From assembly GCF_009670965.2 (NCBI RefSeq), contig NZ_CP073239.1, forward strand, positions 124,001 to 188,000: a stretch of 64,000 nucleotides of DNA, written 5' to 3'. This document shows positions 18,250-24,398 of this stretch, piece after piece; positions within the stretch are counted from its first letter, which is position 1; each line of letters opens with the position of its first letter. The notes below the pieces were generated by a model. The model saw nothing but the letters and a program-made list of their open reading frames with translations. It was not told the DNA's origin and did no database searches. A program made the translations under genes and the position numbers. Source of the DNA: Riemerella anatipestifer. Lineage in GTDB: Bacteria > Bacteroidota > Bacteroidia > Flavobacteriales > Weeksellaceae.

Positions 18250-18250
18250 C
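18236..18250 (+). repeat. attL-like direct repeat in the 3' end of tRNA-Ser
   Basis: The 15-bp sequence TCCCTTCCTCTCTGC is repeated exactly, in the same orientation, at 28942-28956. The left copy completes the functional tRNA. This is the usual footprint of tyrosine-recombinase integration into a tRNA 3' end. Confidence 0.8.
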
Positions 18251-18252
18251 GA

Positions 18253-18292
18253 AAATCCCTGTAAGAAATTAAATTACAGGGATTTGTATTTT
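18253..18292 (+). terminator. Hairpin after tRNA-Ser, inside the left end of the element
   Basis: A perfect 12-bp stem, AAATCCCTGTAA / TTACAGGGATTT, with a 9-nt loop, then a weak T-rich stretch. It lies just inside the element and probably ends the tRNA transcript, replacing the original terminator now found beyond the right end. Confidence 0.65.
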
Positions 18293-18420
18293 AAGGTGCT
18301 AATAGTATTTTCTTATTACTATCCTAAAAAATAATTAAGTATGAATGTCATGCTTTATATTTCTAGTTTCAACATAGTTTTAAAAAGTAATTAATGAAGA
18401 TATTAAATTTACCGTTCAAA

Positions 18421-21400
18421 TCAATTAAATAATTCTTTCTCATCATTATTCTCTATTGCGATGATAACCTCTTTGCTTTTACCTTTTGATTTCAATTCAA
18501 TATCATCAAGATAGTTTTCACCGAGTTGTTTTTTTAAATAAGTAATTTCTTCCAAGAAAGAGCGAATAGAATGTTTATCATCTGACAATTCCTGCCCTCC
18601 AATACGCCTAATACTTCTAATAGACAATGTATGATAATAGCGTAAATCCTTTATGAGCATTTGAATAAAATTTAGATTTTCATAATTCAAATTCTTTAAA
18701 ATTTTAAGTGATTTTTTCAAGTTAATCTCAGCTTTCTGCTCTAAAGATATTTCCGTTCTACCCATTTTATACTTGGGTTTAAATTCTTTTACTTCTTCAT
18801 ATAATCCCCAAAAAATAGAAGAAAGTTTTAAAGTTGGTTCGTTAATCTTACATTCTATTTTTTGTAAAAGTTCTTCAAAGTCAATTTCTCTAATAATTTT
18901 GTTTTCATTCTTTCCAACTGTTTGGGCAAATAAACTCAAACCTTTTCGTCTTAAAACATTTAACTCATATTCAGAATAACTTTTTGCTGTTTTTACGCGT
19001 GGTGGTAATTCACTTATTTTTTTAATAATTTCTGGGTGCTTATTTTGTAAATCAGCATAAAGGTTTCTAATTTTTGTTATAGTATTAACTTCACCTTCTT
19101 CCTGTGGATTACTATTGATTCTTGAGCCTAATGAAGCGGGAGTAGGTTCTTCATCCTCATCAAAAATTTTAGCATCTTCTCCCAAAGCATTATGAATTAA
19201 AAACATTTTTTGTTGAGCTATCTCTCTTGATTTTACAATATCAGCTCCTTTCAATGAAGGAAAGAAATTAAGAATAAATAGTTCATCGTAAACTTTTGAA
19301 CCAATACGATTGATTCGCCCTACACGCTGAATAACCCGTGTCGGATTCCATGGAATGTCATAGTTAATAATAACACCTGCTCTATTGAGATTAAATCCTT
19401 CAGATAACTTGTCAGAGGTTAATAAAATTTTAAAATGATTGGTTTTCAATCCCCTATTATATTGGGCATTAAAATCACTGTTTAAATGCCTTGCCAAATC
19501 TTTAGATACTTTACCATCACAAACTAATACCTCATTTTTGAATTCTGATTTAAATCGTTTTTCAAGGTGATGGATTGTATCTACATATTCTGAAAATAAA
19601 ATAATTTTTCTGTTCGGCTCATTTGCTAAAAGATGTTTGATTTTTCGGATAATTTCTTCCTGTTTAGGGTCATTCTCTACTAATTTTAAATCTTTCAGTC
19701 GCTTTTGAATATCTTTAAATAATTGAATATCCGAATCTATATCATCTAAAAACTCTTGTCGTCTATGAAAAGTATCAACATTATAAACTTCAGTATTTTT
19801 AGGAGTTTTTCGCTTGAGATCTCCCGCTGCATACTTCTCTAGATTGGCTTCAATTTCTTCCAATTCAAAGTCTTTTATTCTATCAATAAAAGATCTGTCT
19901 AAAATAAACTTACCCGTTTTGTCAACAAAATCTTTTACCAATAAATGTACTTGCAAGAATCTTTCTATGGATTTTTCAAAAGAACCAAACGAAGATTCAA
20001 ATCGTTTCACTAAAATACGACGCATAAAATCGTACAAGTTTTTCTGTTGGTTGTATTGTCGGTTTCCAAATTCATCAAGCTTATCACTCAATATTTTTTC
20101 ATAACTGAACGGCTGATAAATGGCACCAGTAAAAACACCATTCTCAGCAAAATATTTACTGATGATACTGTCATAAAATTCATCTTGTTCCTTATCTAAA
20201 TAATAAAAAACTTCCTCAGGATCTTTCACTTCCGACAGATCTCCTACTTCTTTTGCGTAAATATAATCTTGTTTTAAATCCAAACGATTTCTACGAATTA
20301 CTACTGGACTAATAATGCGTTTGATATCGTTTGAAAGGCGTTTCGTTTGAGCTTTTACTTTCTTAATATCAATCGGGAGATTTTCATCTATCATTGTAGT
20401 ATAATAGCTTTCTGCTTGTTTTCTTTTTTTATCATCCGAAGAATTCCAATTTTTAAAAATGACAGACAACTGTTTATATTCATAATTTAAGCGACTGAAC
20501 TTACCTGCGAGATTATCCTCTAAAGATATCGTTGATTTACCTGGAACAATAAATAGTTTTAATAAAGAAAAAATGTCTGCTGGAGAATTATTGAAAGGTG
20601 TTGCAGATAATAGAATTACTTTTTTACCACGACAAATCATTGATAAAGCTTCATAATCAGATGTATCCTGATTACGAAAATAATGGGCTTCATCTACTAT
20701 CACTACTTCAAAATCTCTTCCTTCAATGTTATCTGCTATTCTATCAATTATTCCACGACTGTATACCTGCCAATTATGTAATCCGAATTTTTCAAGATAT
20801 TCCCACCAACCACTGTCCTTTTTTTCAGGGTCGCCAATTAATCCAGGAGGACAAATAATGATGCCTCGTTTATTCATCTGTCGGGCAATCATAGACGCAA
20901 TCACTGATTTACCCAAACCTACTACGTCCGCAATGATACAACCGTTGTGTTCTTTTATCATTTGAATCGCCTGATTTACTGCATCTGACTGATAACTGAA
21001 CTTCTTAAGATCAATTTTTTCCAATAAAGTATCTAAATCTACTTCTTCATTCTCCTGATTTTGTAGGTCGAGATATGTTTTTATAACCAAACAATACGCT
21101 TCAAAAGGTGTAATTGTAGCAACTTGTGTTTTATTTTTAATAAAATCAATCAATATTTTGCGATTATCCAGATGCTCAGTAATTGGAGTTGCCCGCTCCC
21201 ATAATTCATCAAAATACTGAACTGCATCTGCATATCCATAATCTTTAATTTCTACATTAAATTCTTCTTGATTATGTAGTCCCGAACGTGTTAAATTACT
21301 ACTTCCTGTTATAAATTGTCCAGGCATACCTTGTTTTTCTGCCTGATCTTCATTTAGATGGAAGAGATATAATTTTGCGTGATTGGGATTTTCTGTTTTA

Positions 21401-21783
21401 CGAATTTCCAATCTGTTTTCTTCAATCATTTGTACAAAAAATCCCACTTGATTGTAAAATTCTTCTGTATCCATTTCTTCATTGTTCAAAGCAAAACCAA
21501 GTGATACAAGATATTTCTGAAACTCTTCATCTCTTGAGCTGTCTTCTTCATCTTTTTCTGCATATTCAATGATATTGCCTAAATAATTACAAACTTGTAA
21601 CCCCACTAACAATTTTAATTTTTGTTGAGGATTTTTTTGAAGACTTAAGTAGATATCTGACCATCCTGAAAAATAAAAATAACCTACTAGAAATTTCAGC
21701 TCATCACTAATGGAAATCAAAGTATTCAATCTTCCTTTTAGTGTTTTTTGTTGTTTATTATTGGTAATAAAATTATTCGACAT
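18421..21783 (-). CDS. PLD-nuclease-like/SNF2 helicase fusion, putative defence effector
   Basis: 1120 aa. The N-terminal phospholipase-D-like domain has HAKLYLF (residues 135-141) and GSSNLTRSG (160-168), the HxK...GS/N pattern of a single HKD half-site. An SNF2-type helicase follows: Walker A GLGKS (289-293), DEAH (364-367), SAT (393-395), and a C-terminal RecA lobe with ILFSEYVDT and QRVGRINRIG. About 200 charged residues finish the protein. Such PLD-helicases occur beside methyltransferases in restriction-like systems; cleavage or translocation of DNA is inference. Its start overlaps the end of the DUF4143 gene by 11 bp. Confidence 0.85.
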   Translation of the reverse strand: MSNNFITNNKQQKTLKGRLNTLISISDELKFLVGYFYFSGWSDIYLSLQKNPQQKLKLLVGLQVCNYLGNIIEYAEKDEEDSSRDEEFQKYLVSLGFALNNEEMDTEEFYNQVGFFVQMIEENRLEIRKTENPNHAKLYLFHLNEDQAEKQGMPGQFITGSSNLTRSGLHNQEEFNVEIKDYGYADAVQYFDELWERATPITEHLDNRKILIDFIKNKTQVATITPFEAYCLVIKTYLDLQNQENEEVDLDTLLEKIDLKKFSYQSDAVNQAIQMIKEHNGCIIADVVGLGKSVIASMIARQMNKRGIIICPPGLIGDPEKKDSGWWEYLEKFGLHNWQVYSRGIIDRIADNIEGRDFEVVIVDEAHYFRNQDTSDYEALSMICRGKKVILLSATPFNNSPADIFSLLKLFIVPGKSTISLEDNLAGKFSRLNYEYKQLSVIFKNWNSSDDKKRKQAESYYTTMIDENLPIDIKKVKAQTKRLSNDIKRIISPVVIRRNRLDLKQDYIYAKEVGDLSEVKDPEEVFYYLDKEQDEFYDSIISKYFAENGVFTGAIYQPFSYEKILSDKLDEFGNRQYNQQKNLYDFMRRILVKRFESSFGSFEKSIERFLQVHLLVKDFVDKTGKFILDRSFIDRIKDFELEEIEANLEKYAAGDLKRKTPKNTEVYNVDTFHRRQEFLDDIDSDIQLFKDIQKRLKDLKLVENDPKQEEIIRKIKHLLANEPNRKIILFSEYVDTIHHLEKRFKSEFKNEVLVCDGKVSKDLARHLNSDFNAQYNRGLKTNHFKILLTSDKLSEGFNLNRAGVIINYDIPWNPTRVIQRVGRINRIGSKVYDELFILNFFPSLKGADIVKSREIAQQKMFLIHNALGEDAKIFDEDEEPTPASLGSRINSNPQEEGEVNTITKIRNLYADLQNKHPEIIKKISELPPRVKTAKSYSEYELNVLRRKGLSLFAQTVGKNENKIIREIDFEELLQKIECKINEPTLKLSSIFWGLYEEVKEFKPKYKMGRTEISLEQKAEINLKKSLKILKNLNYENLNFIQMLIKDLRYYHTLSIRSIRRIGGQELSDDKHSIRSFLEEITYLKKQLGENYLDDIELKSKGKSKEVIIAIENNDEKELFN

Positions 21784-23143
21784 TGTATTTAGTGATAAAG
21801 TAATGGATATATTGTTTTAAATACGTCCCTAAATAATAGGGCAAATTCATTAACAAGTAAGGTTTCCCTTCTGGTGTAACGGTTTCTTCAATGTTGAATT
21901 TTCCTCCATACATTCTGACTGCGAATTGATGAGGGGTTTGATTCACAAATTGATGCAAGGATTTCAAACTTCCCGTTTTCCCCGATTTAATTTCAATAGG
22001 AATCATGAATTTTCCGTGGGCAATGAGCAAATCTACCTCTGCTGATGATTGCGTTTTGTCCCGAACCCAAAAATTGGTCTTTTTGTAATCTGTAGTATTC
22101 AAAGACAAAACTTCCTGATTAACAATATGGGGTATAATCGCTCCTTTGTATGCTTCGCTAAGGTCTTTCATTAGCAATAAATCGGCTTGAATATTCAGAT
22201 CAAAATTTAAAATTCCTGTATCCAAAAATTGTAATCGTGGCGATTTTTTGTAATCTGGAAGAATTGGCGGCTCTACATTGGTACAAGGATAAATTACCTG
22301 AATGACCTTTGCGGCATCTAAATTATTAAATGCCTCGCTCACTTCCCTCGACTTATAATTAGAGTGTCCGAAATTTTGAAATTTAATCCGTTGGTCAACA
22401 AATGATGCAGCGGTATTTACGATATGTTTCATCACATTTTCTTCCGATTTACTATCTGCGTATTTTATCACATCATCTTTGTAGGTATTCCAAATACTTT
22501 CATAAATCTGTGGAAGTGCTAATAAATCTTTATGAGCAACATAGTTGGCAACAATTTCTGGCATTCCTCCGATAATACAATAGGTGTGGAACTCTTTCAT
22601 CAAAAGTTCGTGGGCAATGTCGTCAACGGGAACATTCCGAAATCGTTCCAACAAATTATTTTTCCCCTGTGCTTCAAGATATTCCTGAAAATTTAAAGGA
22701 AACAAATACAGATAATTAATCCTACCTACTGGATAATTTTTAGTTTTCTTTAAGGTATGCTCCAGCAAAGAACCCGCAGCAATGACATTCAATTCTGGCA
22801 AGTCCTCATAAAAATAACGCAAAAAAGAAATTGCTTTTTCGGATTCCTGGATTTCATCAATAAAAAGCAGTGTATTTGGGAAATCTTTTGGGGAGATTTC
22901 ATTTTTTAATGCCAAAAAATTGACCAATTCCTGTACACTATTACTTCGTTCTACGAGACTTGCATCTTCGCTTTTTTCTAAATTAAGCTCTATAAAATGG
23001 GTATAACTTTCCCCTAAACTGCGAACCAAGGTCGTTTTTCCTACTTGTCGAGCTCCTCTTAGTATCAACGGTTTGGCATTAGAACTCGTTTTCCATTGAA
23101 CCAACTCATCGAAAATATGTCGTTTAAAATTCATTCTTATCAT
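21773..23143 (-). CDS. AAA ATPase with C-terminal DUF4143 (PD-(D/E)xK-like) domain
   Basis: 456 aa. Walker A is GARQVGKTT (residues 30-38), Walker B is LLFIDEIQ (92-99), and sensor-like AAGSLLEH follows. The C-terminal DUF4143 domain contains SSAEVDLLI...MIPIEIKSG, resembling the D-ExK core of PD-(D/E)xK nucleases. The family is widespread in Bacteroidota and its function is unknown; it may be independent of the neighbouring restriction genes. It overlaps the helicase start by 11 bp, suggesting translational coupling. A 24-bp direct repeat lies just upstream. Confidence 0.85.
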   Translation of the reverse strand: MIRMNFKRHIFDELVQWKTSSNAKPLILRGARQVGKTTLVRSLGESYTHFIELNLEKSEDASLVERSNSVQELVNFLALKNEISPKDFPNTLLFIDEIQESEKAISFLRYFYEDLPELNVIAAGSLLEHTLKKTKNYPVGRINYLYLFPLNFQEYLEAQGKNNLLERFRNVPVDDIAHELLMKEFHTYCIIGGMPEIVANYVAHKDLLALPQIYESIWNTYKDDVIKYADSKSEENVMKHIVNTAASFVDQRIKFQNFGHSNYKSREVSEAFNNLDAAKVIQVIYPCTNVEPPILPDYKKSPRLQFLDTGILNFDLNIQADLLLMKDLSEAYKGAIIPHIVNQEVLSLNTTDYKKTNFWVRDKTQSSAEVDLLIAHGKFMIPIEIKSGKTGSLKSLHQFVNQTPHQFAVRMYGGKFNIEETVTPEGKPYLLMNLPYYLGTYLKQYIHYFITKYNVE

Positions 23144-23170
23144 AAAACAAACCCAAATTTACTAAAATTC

Positions 23171-23227
23171 TGTAACAAAACAAAGGTAATTTTTATTTTA
23201 TTTTGTAACAAAACAAAGGCAATTTTT
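23171..23227. repeat. Pair of 24-bp direct repeats upstream of the DUF4143 ATPase gene
   Basis: TGTAACAAAACAAAGG plus AATTTTT occurs at 23171-23194 and again at 23204-23227 with one mismatch, 33 bp apart. On the minus strand each copy carries TTTG, and one gives TACCTTTG, a -7-like box. They may be promoter or operator sites for the ATPase-helicase operon, or a duplicated recombinase site. Confidence 0.6.
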
Positions 23228-23830
23228 CTAATAACTTAATTTCTGCCTTTTTACAAAACTACTTACAGTCAATCTGTGGACATTTAAAATTCTACCTATT
23301 GCGGAATAGGAAACTTTTTTATCAAGCAATTCTTGAATCTTTTTTTCCTGCCCCGTAAGTTTGGTTTTAGCAGATTTACTTCCCAATGGACGACCGAGAA
23401 CAACACCTTCTGCCCGCTTTCTTGCCAATGCTTCTTTGGTTCTTTGAGAAATAAGATTTCTTTCAATTTCTGCCGAAAGACCAAAAGCAAATGCTAAAAC
23501 TTTGGAATTGATATCACTTCCTAAACGGTAATTATCTTTTATTGTCCAAACCTGAATATCACGATTCATACATTCATTTAGAACACCCATAATCATTAAT
23601 AGATTTCTTCCCAAACGGGAAAGTTCAGAGCAAATAAGTATATCTCCTTTTTTCATTTTTTTGAGAAGCTTACCTAGTTTTCGATCATCTACATTTTTAG
23701 CTCCTGATATGGTTTCTTCAATCCATTTATTCACTATTATTTCTTGTCTTTCGCAAAAATGGTTAATTTCAAATCTTTGATTTTCTACAGTTTGCTTGTC
23801 TGTACTTACCCTAATGTATCCGTAAATCAT
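23228..23830 (-). CDS. Serine recombinase of the Mpi/Hin DNA-invertase type
   Basis: 200 aa. The resolvase N-terminus is complete, with catalytic Ser in GYIRVSTDKQ (S9) and the arginine-containing SELSRLGRN. The E-helix follows (AFAFGLSAEIERNLISQRTK), then a short C-terminal helix-turn-helix (VSYSAIGRILNVHRLTVSSF). Size and sequence match small invertases like B. fragilis Mpi, not large integrases. The start lies 92 bp from the left 25-bp inverted repeat of the invertible segment, so inversion of that segment is its likely job. It could also act on distant sites. Confidence 0.9.
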   Translation of the reverse strand: MIYGYIRVSTDKQTVENQRFEINHFCERQEIIVNKWIEETISGAKNVDDRKLGKLLKKMKKGDILICSELSRLGRNLLMIMGVLNECMNRDIQVWTIKDNYRLGSDINSKVLAFAFGLSAEIERNLISQRTKEALARKRAEGVVLGRPLGSKSAKTKLTGQEKKIQELLDKKVSYSAIGRILNVHRLTVSSFVKRQKLSY

Positions 23831-23880
23831 ATTAAATTGTTTAAGTTATTATTCAGTTTTGGTTTAAATTAAATGTTAAC

Positions 23881-23893
23881 TGTCTAAAATAAA
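23881..23893. repeat. Partial third copy of the inversion-site sequence
   Basis: TGTCTAAAATAAA matches 13 bp of the right inverted repeat in the same orientation, and is the reverse complement of 23926-23938 in the left repeat. It lies 50 bp upstream of the recombinase start. It could be a half-site, an operator for autoregulation, or a relic of another cassette. Confidence 0.5.
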
Positions 23894-23921
23894 TATAAAC
23901 AATAAATATAGCAGCAAGTTC

Positions 23922-23946
23922 AGCGTTTATTTTAGACAAAATGCTA
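23922..23946 (+). repeat. Left 25-bp inverted repeat of the invertible segment
   Basis: Begins AGCGTTTATTTTAGACAA and ends ATGCTA; its exact reverse complement is at 24609-24633. It encodes SVYFRQNA in frame with the silent cassette, as the right copy does in the methyltransferase. The repeat is itself partly palindromic (AGC.TTT ... AAA.GCT) around a central TA, like a serine-invertase crossover site. Confidence 0.88.
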
Positions 23947-23948
23947 AT

Positions 23949-24398
23949 TTGACTGAATTTAAAGATTCTGAAAGTTGGGTTGTTTTATCCCCAATTGAAA
24001 AGCAAATCAAAGAAAAAATTGAGAAGGTTGGAACGCCATTAAAGGATTGGGATATTCGTATAAATTATGGAATTAAAACAGGATTTAATGATGCTTTCAT
24101 TATTGACGGAGCAAAACGAAAAGAACTGATTGCAAAAGACCCAAAATCTGCCGAAATCATACGACCGTTATTAAGAGGTCGTGATATTAAAAGATATTCG
24201 TACGAATTTGCTGATTTATACCTTATTACGACTTTTCCAAGCTTAAAGATAGACATTGAACTATATCCTGCTGTAAAACAACATCTTATGAGTTTTGGAT
24301 ATGATAGATTAAAGCAAACAGGAGATAAAGGAGCAAGAAAAAAGACTAATAATCAATGGTTTGAAACACAAGATAGCATAGGTTATTGGGACGTATGA
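23949..24398 (+). pseudogene. Silent, oppositely oriented recognition-domain cassette of the methyltransferase
   Basis: The open frame continues from the left inverted repeat and encodes a TaqI-like specificity-domain fragment: PLKDWDIRINYGIKTGF, AFIIDGAKRKELIAKDPK, then LLRGRDIKRYSYEFADLYL and ending near QDSIGYWDV. Its first 68 residues are about two-thirds identical to the fragment now fused to the methyltransferase. It has no convincing start, RBS or promoter (only a TTG), so it is a storage cassette and not a free gene. The domain normally continues well beyond IGYW, so the cassette is truncated at its junction. Confidence 0.8.
24138..24163 (+). repeat. Internal 26-bp inverted repeat, left copy
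   Basis: A 26-bp sequence encoding DPKSAEII is identical to the reverse complement of 24392-24417. It reflects homology between the two recognition-domain cassettes and could support homologous exchange between them. Confidence 0.75.
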
